Shown in pieces: positions 1-11,286 of a DNA stretch of 64,000 nucleotides. The notes below the pieces were generated by a model, which was given only the letters and a program-made list of their open reading frames with translations, had not been told where the DNA came from and did no database searches. Every line of letters begins with the position of its first letter. The first letter of the stretch is position 1. The stretch spans positions 2,542,001 to 2,606,000 of the forward strand of contig OZ020492.1 in the NCBI GenBank assembly GCA_963971405.1, read 5' to 3'. Both the position numbers and the translations under genes were made by a program. The DNA comes from Psococerastis gibbosa. Taxonomy: Eukaryota > Arthropoda > Insecta > Psocodea > Psocidae.

Positions 1-214
1 TTACGTATAACGGTGTTACTTACTGTCAAATACAAAATGTAAAGGATCATTTCTTCTAAGTTATGTGACCTCATAATAGGCCACTAACGAATCTATATTT
101 CCTGTGAAGTTTGAGGTTGTACAAATCGCAGGTAATGGGGTAGGCCATTGCAGTCTACTGAAACAGCTAGAGATGTCAAAATATTTTGTAAACAAGAAAT
201 GGACGCGCATTTCA

Positions 215-482
215 GACGATATTAATGTATTGTGCCGCAAAGATATGAAAGTGGTCAGATGAACAGTTTATAAAAAATGCAAGCTTTCCTAAAAAACAGG
301 ATAATTGAGCGACTAATTTACTACCACTCTGTAATATCTGTTTAATGCACTTTTTCCTAAGTAATAATATTTCAGGGAAGAAAATATAAATTTCCTGTGA
401 AATATAGTATTTCGTGTGAATGTTTCATCTGACCACTGTCATATCTTTGCGGTGGTGGAACGAGGAATTAATTAATATCGTC
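215..482. repeat. terminal-inverted-repeat element
   Basis: The left end GACGATATTAAT and the motif CCGCAAAGATATGA with AGTGGTCAGATGAA reappear inverted at the right end (GTTTCATCTGACCACT, TCATATCTTTGCGG, ATTAATATCGTC). Arms are about 30-60 bp with small gaps around an AT-rich core. Probably a non-autonomous DNA element; no target duplication identified. Confidence 0.7.
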
Positions 483-1184
483 AAAATTAATAAGCCATTC
501 CATTTACAGAGTATTTTGAAAACTTTCCCTTAAGTGTGTTTAAGTATTCATCAATCAGAACTGACAATTAGTATTATGCTTTCCCACAGAAAATTGTTGG
601 GAAATATCGATTCAAAATTGTAAGTCTAATAGAATTTTTGTAATTTTTAATGTCAGTGAAAAATTATATATATATATAAATATATTTATCTATTTTAGAG
701 GCCAATCAGTTTAACTGTAGCATGCTCAGTTCCTGAATAAAATGCATTTGAAAATCAGTTCATCAATGAAAAAGGTAAAAGTTTTTTAACTTCAAGTGCG
801 TTTATCTCAAAATGAGTTAGACCGCAGTTATACCCTTTTGGATTCTATGCGGTTCAATTGAAAATCGCCCATCAAAGAACCCGTAGAACAACAAAAATAA
901 ACCTGGGTTGGCATCAAAATGTATATTTATGAACTTGACTCAGGTACAAAAGTATAGAACGGAAAATAACAGGTGTGGTTGCATAACCACTATTTACGAG
1001 GATGAAAGCCCTAAACACTACATTCAGATATTTTTTGTCTTAGTTTCAAAAATCCGAAATCCGAATTTTTTGTTTGCTTATATGTGAATTTGAACTAATT
1101 TGTAACTTACTTAATTTTGATTAGAATTATTATTATTATCTTTTTTGTAGCTTAATAAGGAATTTAACTCACAAGTCCTGTAGG

Positions 1185-1504
1185 GAATAAGGAACCAGTA
1201 GAATCCGGGCTGATGGGCCGTGGTCGAAGTGAAAGTAAACTTCCAAACGTTTCGTCAACATCTGCGGTCGACATCTTCAGTGGAACTGCGTAAACTTCTA
1301 AGATTGTATCTCGGAGGCTCAGCACAGTCGACAGTCGCTGCTGAGCCTCCGAGATACAATCTTAGAAGTCTACGCAGTTCCACTGAAGATGTCGACCGCA
1401 GATGTTGACGAAACGTTTGGAAGTTCACTTTCACTTCGACCACGGCCCATCAGCCCGGATTCTACTGGTTCCTTATTCGACTCCGGCCGTGAAAGCCTTT
1501 GCAG
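1185..1504. repeat. large foldback repeat, 140-bp arms (founder copy of dispersed family)
   Basis: A nearly perfect palindrome: arms 1185-1324 and 1339-1478 around a 14-bp centre, with very few mismatches. The two strands encode almost the same 62-residue reading frame, which is an artefact of the palindrome. The right end continues into CTCCGGCCGTGAAAGCCTTT, whose inverse begins the related copy at 27409. Relatives occur near 27409, 51099, 56633 and 59595. The core has CCACTGAAGATGTCGACC and GTTGACGAAACG. Superfamily unknown. Confidence 0.9.
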
Positions 1505-2401
1505 TTATACCTGTAGGGAATGTCTTCGAATTGTCAATATGTTCCTGCTTTTTTTAAGACGAAGCTTACCGTCGGCATTAGCTACCCCAAATTAGGTTGG
1601 TTTATTTTTATTTATTTAAGTTAATACTTATGTTGCAAGGACTTGGTCATTCCAATTGGTAGAGAACCATATTTCATACACCATGTTATAAGTTGTTTTC
1701 AACTTATTTTTCTATAATTTTTCCTTGAATTTGATAATTTGGTAAATTTCTCTTACCTATCAGTTTTACAAAATAAAACCCGCACCAAAATTAAAACATT
1801 CCTACAGTACTTTGTATGAAACAGTCCTCTACTAATTGAGTGGACAAATCGTTATAACTTAAGTATTAAAATAAACAAAAATATAAACCAAACCTATTTT
1901 AGGGTGATCCAGGGGATGCCATGTTTCTCCTTTAAAAATATCCAATTTCAATGAAAATTCACACATCTCTCGTTTCCAGAAACTTCTATTAGTGGTAAAT
2001 GTTGAGCCTGTGTGAATTTGTGATAGAAATAGCTTTTTTTGGCATACGTTCGAATGGGCTATTTTAATTTTTATTTGTTAATTGTCTTTATTTGCTTCAT
2101 CAGAAAGTCACTGCCAGTGGTTGAGCTTGGCCGCTCTCGAATTTGTTTGTAATAATATTTAGTTTTAAGCAATTGCACTAAGAGAATGTGGAACCCAAAA
2201 TTTGACGTTTTTATCGACTTTTCATACTTATTCAATTTACTATGACCATTGCATGCGTCATGTTTAAGGTATTTTTTTTTTTTTTTTGACACATCAGTTC
2301 TCTTGAAATTATTCCATAATAATAAAAATACAAGAAAATGTTATCCCGAAGTAAAACTAAAGGGAAAAATAGAACACTTCAAATTTCAAAAATACGCTAT
2401 A

Positions 2402-2645
2402 TTAATGAAATGAAATGAAATGAAAAAATGACTTTATTGCAAACAAAAGGCGAACAATAAGACTATAAAGTCTTGTTTTCATGCTAACCTTAAAAACTAA
2501 AAAAAAACATTGTAGGTTATTATAGATTAATTAAAATTAAATGGAGAAGAAGTAAAGAGAGGAATAGTGAGAAAAAAGAAGGATAAAAGGTATACGGGGG
2601 GGGGGGGCGAATCCATTGTCATCACCCATTAATATACGATGCATC
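2402..2645 (-). repeat. retroposon-like repeat with (TTTCA)n tail, copy 1
   Basis: Read on the minus strand it ends in GCGAACAATAAGACTT-type sequence, an AATAAAGTCAT-like signal and a TTTCATTTCATTTCA pentamer tail. Copies at 31093, 34270 and 44850 share a GGTTAGCATGAAAACAAGAC core and a poly-C block. The signal plus tandem 3' tail suggests a SINE or LINE 3' end. Confidence 0.7.
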
Positions 2646-3244
2646 AAATAGTCTTCTTAAATTTGAATATTAAGTACCAGAATTTGGGGTGTTTTTCTAC
2701 CTGAGGTGACACTTGGGTTTGTGAGGCCCAGTGCGAAATGCCATTTTGAAGGGTACCTCAAGTATTTTATCGTCAAAAAACTACATATTTTACAAACGAG
2801 GTCTCACCCGGGGGATATATTTCGACACCAGTAAAATTTAGATATATCACACGAAGACTTATTCAAATTAATACGTACATGGGGCCGAGGGTACCCCTCC
2901 CCAGTTTTAAAAATATCGGAGCAAAGCAGTGGGGTTTTCCGCATTTTTTCAGAAAAAACCTTCAGATATGATAACTTATTCATCCAACTGCAAACAGGGA
3001 GTTGGGGAATCTAACGGGGAATTAGTATTGTTGAAAAAATAGGCCCGAAACAGTGAAGTTCTTATTTAACCAAGGGTTAGTTGGACTTACATTGCCTGCT
3101 GTGTTAATAGTCATTAGAGGCAGGGGTTTCATAGTCGCTCGCCCATATGAGATAGGTCGTGCCGCCACTGCTTTCAACGTCCTATATCTTCTTAATTAAT
3201 TATGCTTTGTAGCATATAGGTAGCGTCAAAATTTCAATTGCTTT

Positions 3245-3421
3245 CAGGGGCGGTTTTAGAATTTTCAAATGGGGGGGGGGCATTGACAAGAGATCAGACC
3301 TGACTTTTTAATTTGTTTCACTTCCAAACACTTTTTACTTTATTTTTCAAAAGGAGTATACTAAAATGCTCCTGTGAACTGTCAAAAGGAGGGCCATGCC
3401 CCCCTTCAAACCGCCACTGAT
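3245..3421. mobile_element. hAT-like MITE with perfect 8-bp target duplication
   Basis: Ends are CAGGGGCGGTTTTAGAA and AAACCGCCACTGAT, with inner poly-G and poly-C blocks. Flanked by ATTGCTTT at 3237-3244 and 3422-3429, a perfect 8-bp duplication. That length and the CAG start are typical of hAT. No coding capacity. Confidence 0.85.
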
Positions 3422-4638
3422 ATTGCTTTGCTATGATACAAGCTTCCCTCGGCCAATGCTCTGACTTAGAACTTGCATACTATCCATCAATAAGGACGCC
3501 AAGTTTTAAAAATTCTGGGGTGTGGGGCAAGAATTCCGCCGAAACTCAGGAAAGTATAGAGAAAATGCATTGGTAAATGGTTACTTAAAATAACTATAAT
3601 GCAGAAAACGTTGACCGACGCACACTCGTATCGCTCTTTCTATAAAATTATTGACTAAAACCTTTTCTGCGCCTTGCCTCCACGTGCAAAATGGCTGCAC
3701 AATGGCAAGGGACCCAAAAGAAAAAAAACTTTATGTATAAACTTATGTAACTGAATTTATTTTGGGAATTAAACTATTATTATTATATATCAAGGTTTTT
3801 TGCCTCTTCATTGTGAATGCTCGTGATTGCCATGGCATTAAGTCTCTGCCCCCCAAGAAACTAGTCTGCGGGGGCAAGATGGACCATGCCCCCCCCCCCC
3901 AAGTCGGCGTCCCTGCTATCCATAATCAACGACTTATAAAATAAATTTAGTCTCAGGGGAAAACCAGTCCATACAATACTTTAAATAATATAATAAAATA
4001 ACAATATTATGATTAGTGGTCTATTTACATTTAACACTGGTGCGGGGTCGTCAAAACCGTTTCGCAGCCCCTGGAGGAAGTATTAGTTCGTCCCCTGGGC
4101 CCAAATTATTCCCGCTGGGGCAGCTTAGTCGCAGTCAAAGTCGAACTGATTCTTGTGGTTTGTTAGCCATACACAAATGGCGTATGTTACCCCCTAGTTG
4201 AGTGTAAGGGAGCTATAGAAGGCCTAACGACCCAAAGTCCACTAGGGCATTTCAGTTTCTTATACAAGCTATTATTTATTTATTTATTTAATATTTATGT
4301 GGGGTTTTATTTTCCTGCTGGGAATCAGCAGGGTGTACTAGACTTGATTGTTTTTCAAATTCAAGGTACTGTTGCACTTCAATAATTTGAACTCCAATTA
4401 TCCGAATTGCTGATTATCCATCAAATCACTTATAGGTAAAAAAAATTGGCGGACCGAAAACGGGCGAAGACACAAGCAGCTTACTTTGAACTAGGTGGTC
4501 AGTGTTTAAAGTAATTGAACTGATAATCTTTTATCTACTGTCCTGTACTACTAGTCTACTACACCACTACCTAATCAATTAAATAGCAAAATGCATTAAG
4601 AGCACCAAAAATAAGCTCTTTTCCGTTATTCCCATTAT

Positions 4639-5507
4639 AAAAGAACCGGTCCGAGTTTACTCGAACATGCTTTCCAATTTATCAATTAGTAGTTAGAGAA
4701 AATTAGTAATTTCGTGGTAAATAATTTTCCTATGGCTAAATTTTCGATATCTGGGGGGGGGGGGGTTGTCTACCTGACGTCACTGGAGGTGAGGTAAATT
4801 CTAGATAGGTTAGACCAAAACATTACCACACATTAATAATGGCAGGGCACGCAATGCATTTGAATTATCTATCATTAAAAAATTCACCAAAACCAAAAAG
4901 GTTTCTGCGAAAGCATTAACCTGTCCGGTTTCGTTACTCAATTTAACACCTAAAACATGACTGAAGGTAGAAATCAGCGATCGAAAGGTTTAGCAGATAA
5001 ATTATTTTTTAGTCATTTTTCAGGAAAATTTAGTTATTTTTATTTTTTTTGCCCCCAGAAGCAAACTATCAAGGGGCAAGCGATCCCCCGCATTTTGTCA
5101 ACATTCATAACGACTACAATATATGTGAATTTAAAAGAAATCGTTGTAGCCGTTTTTGAGAAATAATTTTTTTAGACGTTTTATATGAGTTTTTTGAGAA
5201 TAAAAGCCCCCAAATTGAGTTAGCCCAAAATAAAAATAAATGGACCCGAGGATTTTTGTGAATCTACATACTGAATTTCATCAAAATCGAATGAGTAGTT
5301 TGCCCGGAAATCGACGAACAGACAGACAGACAGACTGACAGAAAGACATACAGACAGACATAAAGACAGAGCGACAGACAGACATTTCGTAAAAATCACT
5401 TTTTTGGGTTCCTGGGACCTCAAAACGTGTAAATCCGTTGAAATGTCAGAATCGAAAATTTCGACCATCACAAAGCTTTCCTTATGCTACGTATAAATTG
5501 GAAAGCA
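4639..5507 (-). repeat. TCTG-containing repeat element, full-length copy 1
   Basis: About 870 bp shared with copies at 23357 and 58130. Diagnostic parts on the minus strand: GCTTTCCAATTTATACGTA start, a (TCTG)n run degenerate here, CGATTTCCGGGCAAACTAC, then a GGACCGGTTCTTT end. Both ends contain GCTTTCCAATTT in inverted orientation. No transposase. The short ORFs inside are not conserved in length. Confidence 0.8.
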
Positions 5508-5789
5508 AAAACCCAATTATCCAAATGTAACATTATCCGAATGTGGTCCTGTCTCAGCAATTGATTCGGTTAAATTGGAGTTATATTTTACCGTATATGT
5601 GCTTATATAAGCTATTATAACTTCTTTAAGGGATAGATTTCAAAATATTTTGTCAACGGACGTGTATTTGTTCCGATTTTGCTTCCCCCCCCCCCCTCCC
5701 AAAAATATTTTATGCATTCCATGATGTTTAAAACTAAATTCATTTAATCGTAGTGTTCTTGAGTTATCACTGATGATTCATGGGTGGCC

Positions 5790-6063
5790 GGACGTGAAAA
5801 TTGTCTTCTGTCGAATGTCGAACCTCGACCTGCTGTTTAATAGTCTAGTACTCTACCAAGTTTATTATGCCGAGAAAAGGGAATGGAAATAATAAATTTA
5901 TTAGACCTAAGGGTTAATGAGTTAATATTGAAGATGCGTGGGAGCCTGGCATAAAATTTGTCATTTGTCGAGTTTCGAACCTCATTCTCCTGTTTCATAG
6001 TCCACTTCTTTACCAACTGGACTATGCTGATGCCACTAATCCAAAAAAGGGATGCCAATAATA
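5790..6063 (-). repeat. two adjacent tRNA-related units
   Basis: Two similar units (about 5790-5895 and 5948-6063) each carry, on the minus strand, an A-box-like TAGTCCAGTTGGTAAAG (5' unit more diverged) and a B-box-like GAGGTTCGAAACTCG or GAGGTTCGACATTCG. No full cloverleaf was built. Likely SINE heads; a related unit is at 22935. Confidence 0.6.
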
Positions 6064-6519
6064 CCCACTAAACTAATAAAAACATAAACATTAAATATCT
6101 ACTGTATCACGCGGCAAGGCGGCAGATGTTTCTGGCTAAGTGTTTGTTAGTTTAACTGTTTTTTTTTTTTCTTCGTGAAATCCCATTCTTATACGAATGA
6201 CAGCGCTGAAAGAAGATCTCCGTTCTCCCATAGCTTTCAAAACAGCTCCCTTAAATTGTTAATTGTTTAAATAAAAAACAATGGATGCATTAGTAATGGA
6301 TATACATTCGCGATGACCCCAGAGAAAGATCTTGTCAACACGATAGATTGCTGTTTATGTTTTTAATTAATCTCAGACATTTTTTAACGAGATATATGCG
6401 GCTGTGTGAAGGCCGGAATATTTCACATGGATGAAGACTGGTCGTCTATGAAACGAAAGGCTGAAGTTCGAGCTGTGGTGTAGCAGCCCAGGCCGGGGGC
6501 GCCAGGCCAAAGGGCGCCA

Positions 6520-7225
6520 AAAACAATGTTAATTATTAATTTAAGAAAACGTTCAACTTTTTAAGTTATTTTCATAAATTTTATTGGATTAAATTAAATT
6601 AAAAGGAAATTGACAGCTTAAATTTAACACTTCTTATTTTTTATTTAATTAACTAGGCAAGTTATTAAGGATTTGGGTCATTTACACTGTAGAAGACTAA
6701 CTTACTTCATGCAACATATAGTAGGGTATTTTTAATTTTTACTTTTGTAGTTTTTTCTTCGAATCTATTTTACGTGAAATTCTATTGTTTATAAATTATT
6801 ATAATTTATTTTATTATTATTTTATATTATTACTTATTTTATAATGAGCCAAATCTTTAATTACTTGCTTAGTAATAATAATGTCCTGAAGGAATTTTTA
6901 TATGAACTTAGGCCTACTTATAGTGGCTCATTGGTCTCTTGCCCAATGCCAACGACCCCATGAACTTCGGACACTGTTTATATCGTCTCAGTATGAATTT
7001 TGGGCCATTGGCAAACTGGTATACGTCGTCGATGTCAACCTACACCGGCTACAAGCGATAATGGACAAGATGTGACAAGCTTACCATTGACGCCATGTAA
7101 CAGGCAAAAGCATGACTTAACCAAGCACAGATACGAGTGAAACTGATAACTTGCTTAGTTAATTAAATAAAAAAATAAGAATTATTAAATTTTGGGCTGC
7201 CAATTTCCTACGGGACGTACAATCA
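6520..7225. repeat. composite repeat related to the 44662 element, carrying a family-4 repeat
   Basis: Shares TTCATGCAACATATAGTAGG and ATGAGCCAAATCTTTAAT with 46555-46850. Its right end GGCTGCCAATTTCCTACGGG matches the right end of the TTAA-flanked element at 44662-45217. The inner part 6905-7135 belongs to the family described at 22270 (CAACGACCCCATG, ACAAGCGATAATGGACAAG). Confidence 0.55.
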
Positions 7226-7804
7226 TAATGTAACACAGAAATTTTCAAACTTATTTTCCAAATATTATCCATTACTTTGGGGTGCTATAATTCCTCAGCT
7301 CCACACCTAAAGCTGCGCCTGTGGCTATAAAATAACTTTTAAAAGAGTCATATTGTCAAGGACGACGTATTTCTTCCTTCACAATGTACAGTCGGACCCT
7401 TTTAGCATTTAGTAACAGCCGTGCCTAATATGAAATTATACCACAAGTATGGCCACAGATCATAAGGCAAAGAATTACTGTGCGCTTATATATATACTAC
7501 GTCGTAATTCAAGGAACTGCATGGGCTCCGGGATGATAGGGAGACCATATTAGCATAGTTACAAATGCTCAATGTATATTAGCGTAGTTTCATGGGGGGG
7601 ATTCCATAAATAAATTAAACCCCCCCTCCCCGTTTAGCATGCCCCTAAATAAAATTAACGTTGTGTCGCCGTTCCAGTTTATCTTGCTGTCCCTGTTGTT
7701 GCCGCAAATTGCAAATGGAGACCTTTTTCTCTGCTCGTCAGAGTACCAACCTTTATACAGCAAGCCAGCTTTCGGGGGGGGGGGGGGGCTAATACTACCT
7801 TAAG

Positions 7805-8112
7805 CATGGGCGTAGTTAGGATTAGATCCAGAGGGGGGGGGGCAGTGCAAAAGTTTGATTAAATCATTTGGTTACCGCGCGTTTACTTGATTTTTTTAAA
7901 AATATAAGGATTAATATAATAAAATGTAGAAATACATATTGAAATATAAATAAATAAAATATAAATAATAACATGAAATCTGATTTAATTTATTATATCT
8001 AGTAAAAGTCCCCGCACATTTTTAAATTGTGTAAATTCATCAAAGAAAACTCAATTATCTCTAGTGTTAGCTCGTGCCCCCCCCCCCCGAAACCTCTCTG
8101 GCTACGCCCATG
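7805..8112. mobile_element. hAT-like MITE
   Basis: Ends CATGGGCGTAG and CTACGCCCATG are exact inverted repeats, with inner poly-G and poly-C. Flanks ACCTTAAG and ACCCTAGG match at 6 of 8 positions, a decayed duplication. AT-rich core, no ORF. Confidence 0.75.
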
Positions 8113-8226
8113 ACCCTAGGCCATAATTGTTCGTACCATATTTGTAATACTGGCTAGTTCTAGCTGTAAGCATTTGGTAAGGATTTGGATGTTGGAAAAT
8201 TTTTCTTATTATATCGTGCCTCGAAC

Positions 8227-8524
8227 CAGAGGCGTAAAGTTTTAGAATGATAGCGGGGGCAAAGCTAAGTAGACCTTATGACGTCATCAGGCAGGATTTA
8301 AGGAAAAATTGAAAATATAAGAGCAAAATAGTAGGGTTTTACGTATTTTAATGGTTGTAAAGTATATAGCTGTATATTTTAGAAAGCTATAAAAAAGGAA
8401 TGCTTGTAGTCAAATTGCTGCAAACGGGACCATGAAGTATGAACCACGTCTTACAACGCTCGAGGCTGGGGGGGGGGGGCAAGTTGCACCGTGCCCCCCC
8501 CCCCCCCCCAACTTTACGCCCCTG
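8227..8524. mobile_element. hAT-like MITE with perfect 8-bp target duplication
   Basis: Ends CAGAGGCGTAAAGTTTTAG and AACTTTACGCCCCTG; perfect flanking duplication CCTCGAAC at 8219-8226 and 8525-8532. 298 bp. Inner G and C runs make glycine/proline-rich false ORFs on both strands. Confidence 0.88.
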
Positions 8525-8720
8525 CCTCGAACCTTGATCTTCCGTTTCATATTACAGTTTTCAAACAGCTGTACTACGCTGACACATCTGTCCGTTTTTT
8601 TTTTTTTTTTTTTAAATTGCAGGACTGATTTCAACTCCCACTCCTCCATTTTCTACTTTTTTTAGTGACAACCAATGTCTATGTTCAATTTTTCATGTTG
8701 TCAGTCGATCATGGTTCTAA

Positions 8721-8865
8721 AAAAATATTGACTATTTGTTCTATTACTAAGCCAACCTAGTGGCTATAAAGCCCTCTCTTTCACTCAACTAGGAAGACCC
8801 GGGACCGCCTGCTCTACATGCCCTCCGAAGCATGGCCAGAAAATGTAGCCAGTGTGGGACTCGCC
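8721..8865 (-). repeat. SINE family 1, truncated copy
   Basis: Matches the body of the tRNA-derived SINE seen complete at 14881 and 36556 (CATGCTTCGGAGGGCATGTA, GGCTTAGTAATAGAAC). The tRNA-like head is missing after GAGTCCCACAC. Confidence 0.8.
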
Positions 8866-9643
8866 CTAGCTGCATTCTCCTAGAACTTTACAAAAGATCC
8901 ATGGAACTTGGAAGGCTTTATTGACGGACTTCCACCTTTTAGGCTTAGCAGTGTAATACCTCATCGGCCTCATCTAACTTGAATAATTCAAACCAAATAG
9001 AAAAATTCATGTAGATTTAGTATACAAATGAGCGAAGATTGCCCCCTTGAGCGGTGGAATTTTTAAATTAGGCCCCTAGTCATGGCTGTAGAGCTGCACG
9101 ACTGTAAATAAATAAATAAACAAATTAGCAGCTAAATTATAAGGCTACACACATAGGCTAAAACAATGGTGGGCCTGGACGCAAACATAGCTGTGACAAA
9201 GAGCGCGTCGCTGCCGTTTACAGAGTTCTTTAACACCCACAAAACTTGCCTCTTACAGACACAGGGCTTGTCAGAAAGTCACTGGTTTGACTACCTGGAG
9301 TGTATTGCAACATATTTAGGACGGATTTTTTTTTTTTTTTTTTTAAATTTGGTTTTTGATTTATAGGTAATACTTTCAACATTTTATAATTTTTAAGTAC
9401 GACTGAATAATTTAAGTTTTTAATTGTATATTTTAAATGTAACCCGGCAACACAAGTCCTATTGGGGAACTTAGAGCCGGGATAACTAAAGATATTTTAT
9501 AAGTGTACTGCTTTTCCAAATAAATATTCAAATTCAAATTCAATATGCTCTCCTTGTAGTCATTGTCATTATGGTGACTCTCACAATGTGAGAGTTTCCT
9601 TGGTAACTTCATGGAACTTGGGGAACATCTCAGGGAGAAGTTA

Positions 9644-9725
9644 GAACGCAATGATCCACAGTAAATAAAATATATTGATGTGGTCGGTCACATCAATAAT
9701 TATTTTACTGTGGATTATTGCGTTC
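9644..9725. repeat. hairpin-forming inverted repeat
   Basis: GAACGCAATGATCCACAGTA is answered by TACTGTGGATTATTGCGTTC across a short centre; arms near 37 bp with few mismatches. Possibly a foldback element remnant or a very short MITE. Confidence 0.75.
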
Positions 9726-10910
9726 AATCAAACAATCAATCAATCAACATGTATTATGTCACAACCATATATGGCAGACATTACGTCAATTTTTTATTTT
9801 TTTCTTACTTCTATGGGTACTCTAATCGACTCATGGGCTTCCGCGTTATGAAGTATTTAAAAAAAATTACAAGGACGAAATGCTTAATTATAAATTGCCG
9901 AGCTTTTGGACGTGACCCGAAAGTGAGAGTAATGCCTGAAATATAAAATGTAATGTTATGCGCATATCTTGAGAGACACAGGTGCCTGGTTGTCAAAGTC
10001 GATATCCACACTGCCCTATGGATGAACCGATTCTCATGAATCTTTTATGCTGGGTGTGTACATTCCATGCACTGAATGTCTGAATATGGTTTTGAATAGG
10101 TTCCGAGAAAATTGGGCACCCCCACTACGCGTTTCTTGTCTCAAAGTCATAATCATAATGCCATAATTTTTTTTATAATAATCCAAAATAAGATGAGTAA
10201 AGTATAGTAAAAGACAAATATGAGGGACGATTAGTTAAAAAATGTGACTTAGTAATAAGTCGCATTGTCCTGCCGTGGGATCGCGTGTTTTTCCATTTTT
10301 TCCCGCCTATACATTACTAATTACAAACCATTATCACTGACAGCTCTCCCCAGGAATTACTAATTAAGCTACATAAAAACAATTCGAGGAACATGTGTCA
10401 TGTTTTATTCCACATTACTTTTAATCGATTCAGTAACCACGGTTCCATTAGGTGTATTCATCATCTTTCTTATGATCTTTTGGGCTTAGTTATTAAAAAA
10501 AATAAAAATACAGGTATGCAAGTCCCATGTGGACATTTGCGGTTCCAGAAATTTCTCAAAGGGGGGGGGGGGGCGAACCTTGCTTTTTGGCTTGCACTAA
10601 TGTTCGTCCGTTAGTCTTGCAAATAGGAATGAACGTAGACCATAGCGATGCAAAAGTAGGGGTTGGTTCCGCTAAATGGGCTGCGAAAAGTGTCGCCTGA
10701 AAAGGTCCGAATTCCCCCCAAAATCCGAGCCCTTGATTCATTAAATAAAATGGGTTTTGAGAAACAAGTACTGTAGTACTACTCAGCAAGGGCCCATTAG
10801 GTGACAAACGCATACACCTATAACGCAACCAAAAATAAGAATTAATTACTAACCTTCCCCAGCCGTATATTGAACAAAAGCATTTTGATGTATACGGGCT
10901 TGAGCAATCA

Positions 10911-10936
10911 TTAATAATTCTTTCATTTTGTTTCAG
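10911..10936 (+). other. splice acceptor of engrailed copy A
   Basis: The pyrimidine-rich stretch TCTTTCATTTTGTTTCAG directly precedes the EH3-coding exon. The AG is at 10935-10936 and leaves a two-base remainder that completes a glycine codon. The same phase is used by copy B, so this intron predates the duplication. Confidence 0.9.
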
Positions 10937-11286
10937 GTCCTAGATCACGCAGATCGAAACAGAAAGAGAAAAAGCCCGACGAGAAAAGACCTAGAACTGC
11001 ATTTTCAGGAGATCAGCTGGCGCGATTAAAGCATGAATTCAACGAAAACAGATACTTAAATGAAAGAAGAAGACAAGATCTGTCCAAGGAGTTAAACCTT
11101 AATGAAGCGCAGATAAAAATTTGGTTCCAGAATAAACGAGCTAAGATGAAGAAGTCTAAGGCTGAGAAGAACCCGCTGGCGCTACAGTTGATGGCCCAGG
11201 GCCTGTATAACCATACTACAGTGTCATTGGATGAGGACGAGTACTTAGAAGAAATGGCTTATGCAAATAAGGTTAAAGATACATAG
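10937..11286 (+). CDS. en: engrailed-family homeobox gene, terminal coding exon (copy A)
   Basis: Homeodomain transcription factor of the engrailed/invected family, a nuclear DNA-binding protein that in arthropods marks posterior segment compartments and neurons. The exon begins after a pyrimidine-rich CAG acceptor and opens with the last two bases of a split glycine codon. It encodes about 115 residues to a TAG at 11284-11286. Order: EH3-type basic linker starting PRSRR, homeodomain at 10981-11160 (EKRPRTAF to helix 3 [15 protein letters not shown], with W48, F49, Q50, N51), then the EH5 block [17 protein letters not shown], then an acidic tail. The split-codon boundary ahead of EH3 is the usual engrailed intron site. 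Oddities: Asn at homeodomain positions 27 and 39 (Thr and Gly in copy B) and a tail lacking the common PLTKEEEE run. No EH2-like WPAWVYCTR coding was seen upstream, so earlier exons should lie left of the window. I cannot tell engrailed from invected with this exon alone. Confidence 0.97.

Larger units (their letters stand above)
1..10936. other. inferred intron/upstream DNA of engrailed copy A
   Basis: No host coding exon was recognised on either strand. No EH1 or EH2 coding signature was seen. The region holds foldback repeats, MITEs, a TCTG element and SINE pieces (listed separately). If the missing 5' exons are left of the window, this is part of the intron that splits EH2 from EH3. Stretches 483-1184, 1510-2400, 3422-4638 and 9726-10910 show nothing I can name beyond AT-rich DNA and poly-G/poly-C runs. 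Confidence 0.5.

Noticed and set aside
1200-1230. Hammerhead core at CTGATGGGCC...GAA in the outer foldback arm
   Set aside because: It lacks the required CUGANGA and the GAAA in proper register; only the inner CTGAAGA hairpin is worth testing.
1220-1443. Two almost identical 62-residue ORFs on opposite strands
   Set aside because: They are the two strands of one palindrome, not a duplicated gene.
8410-8665. Proline- and glycine-rich ORFs on both strands
   Set aside because: They translate the poly-G and poly-C blocks of a MITE.
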